Below, piece after piece: positions 1 through 6,951 of a stretch of 13,147 nt of DNA. Below the pieces are notes generated by a model. It was given only the letters and a program-made list of their open reading frames with translations, searched no databases and was not told the DNA's origin. The stretch is from Nitrospira defluvii (GTDB lineage Bacteria > Nitrospirota > Nitrospiria > Nitrospirales > Nitrospiraceae). The position numbers were made by a program, and so were the translations under genes. How positions within the stretch are numbered: position 1 is the stretch's first letter; each line of letters opens with the position of its first letter. The stretch spans positions 1 through 13,147 of the forward strand of contig JACQHN010000180.1 in NCBI GenBank assembly GCA_016199015.1. Reading direction: 5' to 3'.

Positions 1-1466
1 GCTGGCCAACTCCGATGTATACATAAGTACAAGTGCCTAATTAATATAGGGAGGCCATGCGATGACCACCCGGACCTATCGCGCCTATGCCCCCGAGGCG
101 CTGTGGCTGTTGCCGCCGTCGCCTCGGGAGTGGCTGCCGGAGGACCACCTGGCGCGTACGTCCTGTCGGATCTGGTGGACGCCTTGGACCTCCAGCCCAT
201 CCTGGAGACCTATCGCGGGGTGACGCGCGGTACCATACCATCCCCAGATGTTGGTCACGGTGCTGCTGTATGCGTACGCGGTGGGCATTCCGGCGTCGCA
301 CCAGATTGCGCGGGAACTGGAAGAAGATGTGGCTTTTCGGGTACTGGCGGCCCTGGCCGACCTCTTCGTGCAGGTGCTGAAGCTCTGCCAGCGGGCGGGG
401 TTGGTGAAGCTGGGGCATATTGCCTTGGATGGCACCAAGGTCCAAGCGAATGCGTCGAAGCATCCGGCGATGAGCTATCGCCGGATGGTGACGGAGGAGG
501 CGCGTCTGCAGCAGGCCGAGACCGCGGATACTCGGGATGATGCGGTCTACGGCCCCGATCGGCGCGGCGATGAACTGCCGGCCGAACTGGCGCGCCGGGA
601 GCAACGGCTGCAGACGATTCGGGCCGCCCAGGTCGTACTGGAACAAGAGGCGCAGGCGGCCCGTGAGACGGAGGGGCCGCGCCGGGGGCGGCCAGCGCAG
701 CCTCCCAGTTCGGGTCCTCCCCCGAAGGCCCAGCGCAACTTCACCGGCCCGGAGAGCCGGATCATGCCGGCCCCCGGGGCGAAGGGCAGCGTGATCCAAG
801 GGTACCACTGCCAAGCCGCGGTCGATGCGACGGGGCAGATCATCATCGCCGCGGATGTCACCGATGAGCCGAATGACAAGCGGCAAGCCCAGCCGCTCCT
901 GACCCAGGTGCTCGTCAATACCGGCCAGGTGCCCCGGACTGCGAGCCTGGACGCGGGCTCTTTCAGCGAGGCGAACGTCGCGGCCGTGGCCGCGCTGGGC
1001 TGTGAGCCCCTCATCCCACCGGATCGCCAGCTGCATGGACGCGCCCTGCCCGCCGCGCCGCCGACGGCCGGCGACCCTGTCGGTGGCGGAGCGGATGCGA
1101 CGCACCTTGCGGACCCAGCGGGGGGGGTGTCTCTATGCCCGGCGGAAAGCGATCGTGGAGCCGGTGTTCGGCCAGATCAAGCAGGGCCGCGGCTTCCAGC
1201 AGTTCTTGCTGCGCGGGATGCAGCAGGTGCGCGGGGAGTGAGCGCTCATCTGTACCACGCACAATGTCCTCAAGCTCTGGACCGCGCTCCGTCGTCGGCG
1301 CCGACGTCCAGGCGAGGGGCTGCGGGCGCTGAGCGGCAGCCGGAAGGCGAAGCGGAGAGTCCAGAGATAGCCGGAGATCTCCATGCCGATCGATGCGCAG
1401 CTGACCGCGAACTGACTCAGCCGTCAAGAACATGGGGCTCTCATTTCAATGCCGGACAGACTCCTA
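1..1466 (+). mobile_element. Remnant of an IS1182-type insertion sequence
   Basis: This span holds a decayed IS1182-family transposase gene (62-1370) with an AT-rich leader (roughly 10-50) on its left. The right boundary is a guess. It is placed at CCGGACAGACTCCTA (1452-1466), which resembles the terminal sequences I associate with this family. The matching left terminal repeat is not visible in the 61 bases before the gene, so the left end is either outside the window or lost. No target-site duplication could be checked. Confidence 0.5.
62..1370 (+). pseudogene. IS1182-family DDE transposase, disrupted
   Basis: This gene once encoded a DDE transposase of the IS1182 group. The start at 62 has GGGAGG at 49-54. 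The protein runs in one frame to about 150, then slips as if one base were lost near 152; the original frame meets TGA at 221-223. It slips back near 230-240 and shifts again near 1050-1062. TGA at 1239-1241 replaces a probable Trp codon, and the reading then continues to TAG at 1368-1370. The catalytic residues remain recognisable: first Asp in LDGTKVQAN (codon 428-430), second Asp in LDAGSFSE (950-952), Glu in EPVFGQIKQG (1158-1160). They now lie in two frames. A segment of about 17 residues usual in the family (containing PDFRTI..FR) is missing near 345. Active protein is very unlikely. Confidence 0.9.
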
Positions 1467-1537
1467 GCGTCCCATGCCGTCGGCTTTGAGCCGAGTGGCG
1501 CCGTTCCCCGACTCGTCGTTTGTTGCAGATAAAGTAA
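1371..1537. other. Intergenic: IS tail and 3' flank of the RMD1-like gene
   Basis: This is the non-coding tail of the IS remnant followed by unannotated flank. A short perfect hairpin, TCGGCT-TTG-AGCCGA, lies at 1480-1494. It could cap the minus-strand transcript from 1538-2656, but no T-run follows it on either strand, so I do not call it a terminator. Confidence 0.4.
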
Positions 1538-2656
1538 TCAATGGCCGGCCATGGGCAGGAATGAGACGGCGATTGAAATGGTAATCAGCACGATGATGAT
1601 CCATTCGAGAAGTTCCATCCGTTGGGTCGTGGCCCGGTCGGTCATCTTTCCATAGATGCTTTCCAAGGTTTGCAGTTTTCTGATGATGCTCGCGTCCCAG
1701 GCTTCGAGGTGGAACCGCTGAGAGGCCAATCGATAGACCCGGGCCAGGTATTGGTCCCCGAGCAGCTTCAGCGTGTTGGCCACGCGTTCGAAGAGCACCG
1801 CGCTGTCGACCTGCAATTGCCCGATGTGCGCCAGTGCGACTTCGTGCGAACCGGGAAGCCATGATTTCGGGCCGGTCTTCCGCGTGAGGGCGTCATAACC
1901 CTGGTCGAGTGCCCTATCGAGTTGCTCATCCAACGTGCGCATTTCGAGCAGCTCCACGTTGACGAACTCCAAGACCGCCCGCACGTCATCCATGTCTTGT
2001 CCGAACACGATCGCGGCATTCCAGTCGATGAGGGCGGTGTCATCCCGGCTGAATGAAATTCGGCAGGAGGTCGCTTCGTGGATTTCCTGGTCGGAGAGCG
2101 GCGTGCGTTCGCTGCGAAGGACGTGGGCAAACATCGGATCGTAGGGGACTCCGAATGTTTGGATGGCCGACGGCGTGCAACGCTCAATGGAAAAAATCAG
2201 ATAGTCCTCGACCTCGTTCGACGTCGATGGCCGCTCGATCGCCGGCTGAATGTCACGCACCAGCTGATCCAGGCGGTGGCGCGACTCGGCCAACAAGGTC
2301 TCGTTCTCGTAGAGCGATTCGCTCAAACTCAGCAGGCCCTCAAAGGGCCCATTGATCGGAATGCGATAGATCACGGTGACCGCGCCGAAGTCATACAGCA
2401 TCACCTCCACTGCCTCGCTCGACCGGTAGTCGCCGAAAACCAGAGAGACCGTCTCTTGCGTCAGGCGTAGCGGCGCCGGACGATACTCGAAATAGTGTGG
2501 GGCCCGCGCCTTGTGGCGGATGCGACCGCGTTCCTTGATCGCCGTGACGTGCCGTTCAGCCTCATCGAGATTGATGGCCAACCCAATGTCATAGGCGAAC
2601 AGGGCATAACAGGCCCCCTGCTCGATGAACAGTGGAGGAGTGTTCAGGGGTGCCAT
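1538..2656 (-). CDS. RMD1/DUF155-like C-terminally membrane-anchored protein
   Basis: The product has 372 residues and resembles the RMD1/YagE (DUF155) family, whose bacterial members have no established biochemical role. The body (about residues 10-340) is soluble, acidic and mostly alpha/beta. It includes VMLYDFGAVTVIYRIPI (about 86-102), where the family has its conserved core strand, and a long helical, Leu/Glu-rich stretch toward the end. One hydrophobic helix (about 352-368, after LLEW) closes the protein, as is typical of the family, and points to a tail anchor in the inner membrane with the bulk cytoplasmic. There is no signal peptide. The start at 2656 has only a weak purine stretch (GAAGAGA) upstream but fits the family length. 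It stands alone, divergent from the lipoprotein gene at 2940. The family call rests mainly on the C-terminal layout and overall shape. Confidence 0.65.
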   Translation of the reverse strand: MAPLNTPPLFIEQGACYALFAYDIGLAINLDEAERHVTAIKERGRIRHKARAPHYFEYRPAPLRLTQETVSLVFGDYRSSEAVEVMLYDFGAVTVIYRIPINGPFEGLLSLSESLYENETLLAESRHRLDQLVRDIQPAIERPSTSNEVEDYLIFSIERCTPSAIQTFGVPYDPMFAHVLRSERTPLSDQEIHEATSCRISFSRDDTALIDWNAAIVFGQDMDDVRAVLEFVNVELLEMRTLDEQLDRALDQGYDALTRKTGPKSWLPGSHEVALAHIGQLQVDSAVLFERVANTLKLLGDQYLARVYRLASQRFHLEAWDASIIRKLQTLESIYGKMTDRATTQRMELLEWIIIVLITISIAVSFLPMAGH

Positions 2657-2939
2657 CAGTGTCTCTTCACACGTGGGTGAGGCCTATGAATAGGCGATTC
2701 ACGCACAGACTGCAAGGGGCCTGTCGAGCCGGCCGGTGCTGCGGCCTGCAGAATAACCTGGGTAGGCGTGAGAGGTGTGGCCATCGTGAGACACCGACAG
2801 GCTCTGGAGAGTCTCGCAGCGAGGGTGCAGGACCATCGAGAGGGCTCCGCTGATTCCCGCCTTGTGATGACCCTGGGCCAAGTCTCGCCTCTTGGGACCG
2901 GTTTGTTTTATCATCGGGGCTGAAAGAAATGGGGGCACG
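2657..2939. other. Divergent intergenic region between RMD1-like and lipoprotein genes
   Basis: These 283 bases must carry the promoters of both flanking divergent genes. I see no convincing -35/-10 pair. The only notable element is the 8-base palindrome CCGGCCGG near 2731. Overlapping short open frames on both strands have no ribosome-binding site and no family resemblance, so no gene is called here. Confidence 0.4.
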
Positions 2940-3728
2940 ATGGGCACGAAGCGAATGAGGCGGTGTATGTTCACCGTCGCGATCATCATGGCCTGCTCGA
3001 TTGCCGGGTGCGGCAGCTCGGCGAAGCTCATGCATGGGCTCAGCATCGAGGAGTTGAAACCAATGCCGGGCATCTTGCCGAGCGCGAGGCTGGTGAAGGG
3101 TGCCATCAGCAGCATCACCGGCGATCGCGTGGAAGTCGAGACCGGCGAACGAACCCCGCGGTACCTGTCGATCGAAGCCGGTGGAGACGAAGCTCGCGGG
3201 CTTCAAGCTGGTGGGGCGGTCGAGATTTTGGTCAACGATCGGGATGAGATTGTGGCCTACCAGCGTCCCGCCGACACCCCGCCGACGAAAGTCTTCCGGG
3301 GCGCTCTGGGAAAGCCGTTCAACCCCGAGAAGGAGCGTGTGACGATTCGCCTCGATACGGGACGCGATGTCGGGTTTTATGCGCGCACCGTCACCATGGA
3401 AAAACTTGCAGCCCTGGAGGTCGGCGAAGCGGCCGATTTTGCCGTCGATCGAGCCTACCTCCTCGTCGATGTCTTTTCATTAGGAAAACCTCGCGAATTA
3501 GCGGCCGGGTCTTCACCCCAGGCCCCGCAGCGCCGCGTGGAAGGCGCGTTCGTGACCATCGGAGATGGACGGGTGCGTCTTCGGATGAAGATCGACGATA
3601 TTCAGACCTTTCCCGTGCGCCCCTTACTCCAGCCGGCAATCGAGCAGTTGGCTCCTAACGAGCTGGTGTCGGTCTATCTCGATGGACAGGGGCAGGTGAT
3701 TGATATGGTTCGAGTGACGCGGCGTTGA
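2940..3728 (+). CDS. Putative lipoprotein with three tandem beta-type modules
   Basis: I do not recognise the family. The 262-residue product begins at ATG 2940, with GGGGG five bases upstream. An upstream in-frame ATG at 2892 would bury the signal peptide, so it is rejected. Residues 1-23 form a lipoprotein signal (basic start, hydrophobic core, lipobox SIAGC) with Cys24 as the lipidation site. The mature part shows three related stretches, about 51-109, 118-178 and 199-258. Each opens with V.GA or VKGAI, has a Val/Ile-rich strand with an acidic turn, then a 'laxL..Ge' step and a closing strand such as VEILVNDRDEIVAY or VSVYLDGQGQVIDMV. This suggests three small beta-barrel (OB- or SH3-like) folds in a row. 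No catalytic motif is seen. Its stop lies six bases from the convergent SDR gene. A structural or ligand-binding envelope role is only a guess. Confidence 0.75.
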   Translation: MGTKRMRRCMFTVAIIMACSIAGCGSSAKLMHGLSIEELKPMPGILPSARLVKGAISSITGDRVEVETGERTPRYLSIEAGGDEARGLQAGGAVEILVNDRDEIVAYQRPADTPPTKVFRGALGKPFNPEKERVTIRLDTGRDVGFYARTVTMEKLAALEVGEAADFAVDRAYLLVDVFSLGKPRELAAGSSPQAPQRRVEGAFVTIGDGRVRLRMKIDDIQTFPVRPLLQPAIEQLAPNELVSVYLDGQGQVIDMVRVTRR

Positions 3729-3734
3729 GAGACG

Positions 3735-4619
3735 TCAGCGACGCGGGGGAAGTTTGACAATCTTCGTGATGAGCCAATCATTCAGGCGGGCCGGAAGGAG
3801 CAAGGCCAGATAGGCGCGGATGGCCGCATCCGAACCCAGTAGGTAGCGAGATTTCGGCCATCGGGATCGTAACGCATGGGTGACCGCGTCCGCGACAACT
3901 CCCGCCGGCTGTGCCTGTTCTCCGGCAGCGGTCGCCGCTTCTTTGACGCGAGTAAAGCCCTCTTGATACATGGCCTTGAGGTCGTGGCTCCAGGATGCGT
4001 CCCACCGGTCCACTTCTTTCCTGGTCTTTCCCCAAATGGGCGTGGCAATAACGCCGGGCTCGATGAGCGCCACGCGGATACCCCACGGTTGCAGTTCGAT
4101 GCGGAGGGCATCGGTCACGGCGACCAACGCATGCTTCGACGCCGCATAGGGGGCCATGAAGGGCATGCTTGCGCGGCCGGCGATGGACCCCATATTGATG
4201 ATGCGTCCCCGTCCCTTGCGGATCAACGGAAGAAACGTTTGGGTGGCGGCAATGAGACCGAACACATTCACCTCGAATTGCCGCCGCCAATCGGCGAGCG
4301 GCAGGGCTTCGATGGGGCCGGCAACGCCGATACCGGCATTATTGATCAGGCCGGCGAGGCCGTGGTCGCCCATCATGGCCGTGACGGTATGACTCGCGGC
4401 CGCGATGGAGGCTTGGTCGGTGACGTCGAGGCGAATCGGCATCAGGCGCGGGCCGGCTTGGCGCTGGAGTGTTTCGCCGTCAGCCGGATTCCGGACGCCC
4501 GCGAAGACACGGTATCCGAGTTTATCGAGTGCGAGGGCACAGGCGGCGCCGATGCCGGTGGAGGCGCCGGTGATGACGACTCCGTCGGATCGCGGAGTCT
4601 GTGAAAATAGATTCAGCAT
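3735..4619 (-). CDS. Short-chain dehydrogenase/reductase (classical SDR)
   Basis: This is a 294-residue NAD(P)-dependent oxidoreductase of the classical SDR type. The Rossmann glycine motif TGASTGIG is at 17-24, the NNAG structural motif at 93-96, and the catalytic set is Asn118, Ser145 (in GSIAG), Tyr158 and Lys162 (YAASK). Arg43 after the second strand suggests preference for NADP(H). The C-terminal region (about 190-294) is longer than in minimal 250-residue SDRs, as in the retinol-dehydrogenase-like and hydroxysteroid-like groups, and ends in a hydrophobic segment (YLALLLPARL) and a basic tail. That may allow membrane contact. The substrate cannot be read from sequence. AGAGGAG at 4632-4638 precedes the start with a rather long spacing of 12 bases. 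The gene is convergent with the lipoprotein gene, and its upstream region carries a 31-base hairpin repeat. Confidence 0.93.
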   Translation of the reverse strand: MLNLFSQTPRSDGVVITGASTGIGAACALALDKLGYRVFAGVRNPADGETLQRQAGPRLMPIRLDVTDQASIAAASHTVTAMMGDHGLAGLINNAGIGVAGPIEALPLADWRRQFEVNVFGLIAATQTFLPLIRKGRGRIINMGSIAGRASMPFMAPYAASKHALVAVTDALRIELQPWGIRVALIEPGVIATPIWGKTRKEVDRWDASWSHDLKAMYQEGFTRVKEAATAAGEQAQPAGVVADAVTHALRSRWPKSRYLLGSDAAIRAYLALLLPARLNDWLITKIVKLPPRR

Positions 4620-4640
4620 GTCGAGTCACTGCTCCTCTAG

Positions 4641-4671
4641 CAGGCTGTTGAACAATCATTCAACATGCCTG
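4641..4671. repeat. Minimal palindromic repeat (hairpin) in the SDR leader
   Basis: A 31-base near-perfect inverted repeat: CAGGCTGTTGAA at 4641-4652 pairs with TTCAACATGCCTG at 4659-4671 across a 6-base loop, with one bulged T. Its ends resemble the ends of the longer repeats at 4715-5029 and 7709-7836, as if two element ends had been joined with no interior. It lies 22-52 bases before the SDR start codon, so it could fold in that leader RNA or act as a protein-binding site. Confidence 0.75.
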
Positions 4672-4714
4672 GAAATACCGAACCGCTGTCTATAACGGGC
4701 AGGACTAGAAGCAC

Positions 4715-5029
4715 TTACAGGATGTTCAAAATGGCCGTCCGCTTCGTTCGTCGTTTGTGAAGCGTCGTTCGTCTCTCGCCCGAAGCAAAGAGCATATGGC
4801 GTATAGCTCATGGCAGGAGTCAGAAGAGAAGAGCGAATGGCGATTGGCCAATCGCCGATGGCTGAGAGCCAGGAGTCAGAGGCCAGCTTTTCTCCTCCCG
4901 CCATCAGCCATACGCTATAAGCTCCTGTTTCCCCCCGCCATTAGCATACGCTCTGCTCCCTGACGAGATACGCTTCACGATTCACGGCGGTCACACGCCA
5001 TGCTGGCGGACATTTTCAACATCCTGTTA
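4715..5029. repeat. Long palindromic-ended intergenic repeat, about 315 bases
   Basis: The two ends are imperfect inverted copies: 26 bases at 4715-4740 (core ACAGGATGTTCAAAATGGCC) match the reverse complement of 5004-5029 at 21 of 26 positions. The left arm shares a 22-base identity with the repeat at 7709-7836 (4728-4749 against 7720-7741). The interior has no convincing gene. It is made of short hairpins and repeated words: CGCTTC/GAAGCG at 4740-4764, an 18-base perfect palindrome at 4839-4856, and AGGAGTCAGA twice (4815, 4868). It has the form of a non-autonomous MITE-like or REP-like element. No target duplication was seen. Confidence 0.75.
4839..4856. repeat. Perfect 18-base palindrome inside the long repeat
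   Basis: GGCGATTGGCCAATCGCC is its own exact reverse complement. It sits near the centre of the 4715-5029 element, which fits a cruciform-prone interior better than a regulatory site for the gene at 5228, whose start is more than 370 bases away. Confidence 0.7.
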
Positions 5030-5117
5030 GTCTGGCCGCGTACCCTATCATAATTCACGGCGTGACCCCACAGTCCCTTTCAAGGTCGGCTCCTGTCGAG
5101 GGACCATCATTCATGCG

Positions 5118-5129
5118 GCTCAATTGAGC
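5118..5129. promoter_or_regulatory. Operator-like palindrome upstream of the DUF4832 lipoprotein gene
   Basis: GCTCAATTGAGC is a perfect 12-base palindrome about 100 bases before the start codon at 5228, outside the neighbouring repeat element. Position and symmetry suit binding of a dimeric regulator, but no regulator gene is adjacent and no promoter boxes are clear, so this is a candidate only. Confidence 0.35.
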
Positions 5130-5227
5130 GATCGTCGGCATGGGAGAAACGGCATCGGTTGGGTTGATGATTGATGATTTCGAGCGGGACAGGGCATATT
5201 GACGGTTCAGGCAAGAAAGGAGGCGAT

Positions 5228-6667
5228 ATGACAAGGCGAGGATGGCAGAAGGTGATGTTGCTGACATGGTTGTTAGGCATGGGCGGCTGTGCCGGGACGA
5301 TACCTGGCTCATCGGGACCTGTCGGTGAAACTCTGAGCGATGGACATCGTCCTTCAGCCGCCACCGCACAGCCGTCTGAGAGAACCGTCACAGTGCACCC
5401 CCGAGAAATCGACGACCTGTTGTACAACCCTGGTATGGGGTTTGCCGACTTTCACTTCGGCTTCGGACATCCGCCTACGGTCGAAGAGTATCCCCACGCG
5501 ACCGTGGCCTATTTTCGCTGGCCTTGGGCCGAGCTTGAACCGGCGGAGGGTCAGTACAACTTCGCGCTCGTCGACCGGGTGATCGAACAGGCCAAGGCCA
5601 AGGGCGAGACACTCGCCATCCGCATCGTCTCCGAGTACGAGACCGGCAGCCCGCAATGGTTGCTCGATAAGGGAGTGGCCAGTGTGAAGGAATCGGACGG
5701 GATCTTTCCCGACTACAACAATCCGATCTTTCTCGACTACCATGAACGGCTCATCCGCGCCTTCGGCGCACGTTACGGCCGTTCCGTCGATATCGATCAC
5801 GTGGATATTGGGTCGGTGGGATGTTGGGGCGAGTGGAATACTGCCTGTTGCGAAGGAGTCGAAGCACAGTGCAAGGAATTCTATCCGAGTGAGGCCAACC
5901 AGATCGCGATTACGGACTGGTATCTCAAGTATTTTGCCGGCACGCCTCTCGTGATGCTCCATGGGGGGCAACTCAAGTATGCTGCTTCTCGGGGAGCCGG
6001 TTGGCGTGCAGACTGTTTCGGCGACTATGGCTATTTCAGCCCTGACTGGAACCATATGGAGCATGCCTATCCTCATGTGCTCGAGGAGCCAGTGATTGCT
6101 GAGGCGTGGAAGCGCGGACCCGTTCAGTTGGAGGTCTGCGGTTATATACACGAGTGGTACGATCGCGGGTTCGATCTCGATCGTATTTTGGAGAAGGGCT
6201 TGGAGTGGCACTTATCGGTGCTGAACGCGAAGTCGAAGCCGGTGCCCGTGGTCTGGCGACCTCGCTTCGATGAGTTTCTGAAAAAGATCGGGTATCGGTT
6301 TGTGTTGCGTGAGATGACCCATGCCTCAGAAATCCGCGCCGGTGCCCCGCTCATCCTCCAGTCACGCTGGGATAATATCGGGGTGGCGCCGATCTATCAC
6401 GTCTGGCCGTTGGCCTACCGGCTGAGGTCGAGTTCCGATCGAGTGGTGGCGCAGTGGGCCAGTCATGCCGATTTGAAGCAGTGGTTGCCGGGACCCACTC
6501 CCCAGATCGTGGATACGCTGGTGGTGCCGCAGGGCATTCCCTCCGGTGCGTATTCGATTGATGTGGCGATTCTCTCCGAGGATGGTGGTTCCGCTCATGT
6601 CGACTTGGCGATTGAAGGGAAACGGACGGATCGTTGGTATCCGGTGTCCAGCGTGAGGATTCGGTAG
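5228..6667 (+). CDS. Lipoprotein with glycoside-hydrolase-like barrel and DUF4832 domain
   Basis: The product has 479 residues. The start at 5228 follows a strong ribosome-binding site, AAGGAGG, four to five bases upstream; an earlier in-frame ATG at 5171 has none. Residues 1-20 are a lipoprotein signal ending GMGGC (Cys21), so the enzyme is probably anchored at the envelope. The body resembles clan-A-type (beta/alpha)8 glycoside hydrolases: NPGMGF (67-72), RWPWAELEPAEGQYNF (97-112), PDYNNP (161-166), and VDIGSVGCWGEWN (192-204), whose Glu202 is the likely acid/base. Glu302 (LEVCG) is a candidate nucleophile. From about 355 the sequence (GYRFVLREMTHA, then WDNIGVAP at 381-388) fits DUF4832, a beta-sandwich domain found on such proteins. 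The polysaccharide substrate is unknown. It stands alone between repeats and the convergent FKBP gene. Fold assignment is fairly firm; catalytic residues are inferred. Confidence 0.8.
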   Translation: MTRRGWQKVMLLTWLLGMGGCAGTIPGSSGPVGETLSDGHRPSAATAQPSERTVTVHPREIDDLLYNPGMGFADFHFGFGHPPTVEEYPHATVAYFRWPWAELEPAEGQYNFALVDRVIEQAKAKGETLAIRIVSEYETGSPQWLLDKGVASVKESDGIFPDYNNPIFLDYHERLIRAFGARYGRSVDIDHVDIGSVGCWGEWNTACCEGVEAQCKEFYPSEANQIAITDWYLKYFAGTPLVMLHGGQLKYAASRGAGWRADCFGDYGYFSPDWNHMEHAYPHVLEEPVIAEAWKRGPVQLEVCGYIHEWYDRGFDLDRILEKGLEWHLSVLNAKSKPVPVVWRPRFDEFLKKIGYRFVLREMTHASEIRAGAPLILQSRWDNIGVAPIYHVWPLAYRLRSSSDRVVAQWASHADLKQWLPGPTPQIVDTLVVPQGIPSGAYSIDVAILSEDGGSAHVDLAIEGKRTDRWYPVSSVRIR

Positions 6668-6714
6668 ATCTTTTCCTCGAGGGGGCTACGGCGCGCAGGT
6701 GTACGTAGGAAGGC

Positions 6715-6736
6715 GCAGGTTCTGAACAGTGCCTGC
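6715..6736. repeat. Small hairpin 3' of the DUF4832 gene
   Basis: GCAGG (6715-6719) pairs with CCTGC (6732-6736), with an inner CTG-AA-CAG, 48 bases past the stop at 6667. There is no T-run, so it is not a standard terminator. The words CAGG...TGAACA...GCCTG echo the 31-base repeat at 4641-4671, so it may be a degenerate relative. Confidence 0.35.
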
Positions 6737-6745
6737 CGGCGTGCC

Positions 6746-6850
6746 CTATGCCGCAAGAACCTTGGCGTGGCTAGTCACCTGGAGCACCGCGAGCACTCGA
6801 TTGCCGTTCCCGCGATACTCGATCTGGTCGAAGCTGAGTTTGTTGGCCAT
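6746..6850 (-). CDS. Possible 34-residue ORF or gene remnant
   Basis: This is a short frame from ATG at 6850 to TAG at 6746-6748. The peptide starts MANKLSFDQIEYRGNGNRVL and continues with a Val/Ala-rich end. It looks protein-like: amphipathic, no rare composition, strand-turn-strand pattern with GNGN as the turn. However, no Shine-Dalgarno sequence precedes it, and I recognise no family. It lies on the same strand as the FKBP gene, 101 bases beyond that gene's stop and past a hairpin. It could be a real microprotein, or the 5' end of a gene whose remainder was lost. Confidence 0.3.
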   Translation of the reverse strand: MANKLSFDQIEYRGNGNRVLAVLQVTSHAKVLAA

Positions 6851-6898
6851 GGTTCTGGGAGATGAATATTGAGTGTGGGGAGGGAGATGAAAGGGATG

Positions 6899-6940
6899 AG
6901 GAGGACTCCGCCTTACGTTTCTGTCCAGCAGAGTCCTCCT
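6899..6940 (-). terminator. Hairpin terminator candidate after the FKBP gene
   Basis: AGGAGGACTC (6899-6908) and GAGTCCTCCT (6931-6940) form a perfect 10-base stem around a 22-base loop, 11 bases past the FKBP stop on the minus strand. The minus-strand sequence after the stem is pyrimidine-rich (CATCCCTTTCATCTCCC) but lacks a proper T-run, and the loop is long. It is therefore a plausible, not classical, terminator or 3'-end stabiliser. Confidence 0.55.
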
Positions 6941-6951
6941 GAAGCAGGGGG

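Noticed and set aside
41..1105. A 354-codon open frame on the minus strand opposite the transposase
   Set aside because: It is Arg/Pro/Gly-rich with no start signal and mirrors the recognised transposase on the plus strand; an antisense artefact of high GC.
1050..1489. The plus-strand frame that continues to 1489 as part of a 413-codon ORF
   Set aside because: After about 1050 the true transposase sequence (SVAERM, EPVFGQ) is in another frame; the continuation is out of frame and meaningless.
2699..3206. Minus-strand frames (139 and 179 codons) across the divergent promoter region
   Set aside because: They run antisense into the signal peptide of the lipoprotein gene and lack start signals.
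4757..4963. A 68-codon plus-strand frame inside the long repeat
   Set aside because: It is built from repeat words and hairpins, has no start signal, and does not resemble a protein.
4641..5029. CRISPR array
   Set aside because: The repeated units are inverted, few, irregularly spaced, and there are no uniform spacers or cas genes.
5354..6211. A 285-codon minus-strand open frame inside the DUF4832 gene
   Set aside because: The plus strand encodes a recognisable lipoprotein with a strong ribosome-binding site; this frame has no start signal or family features.
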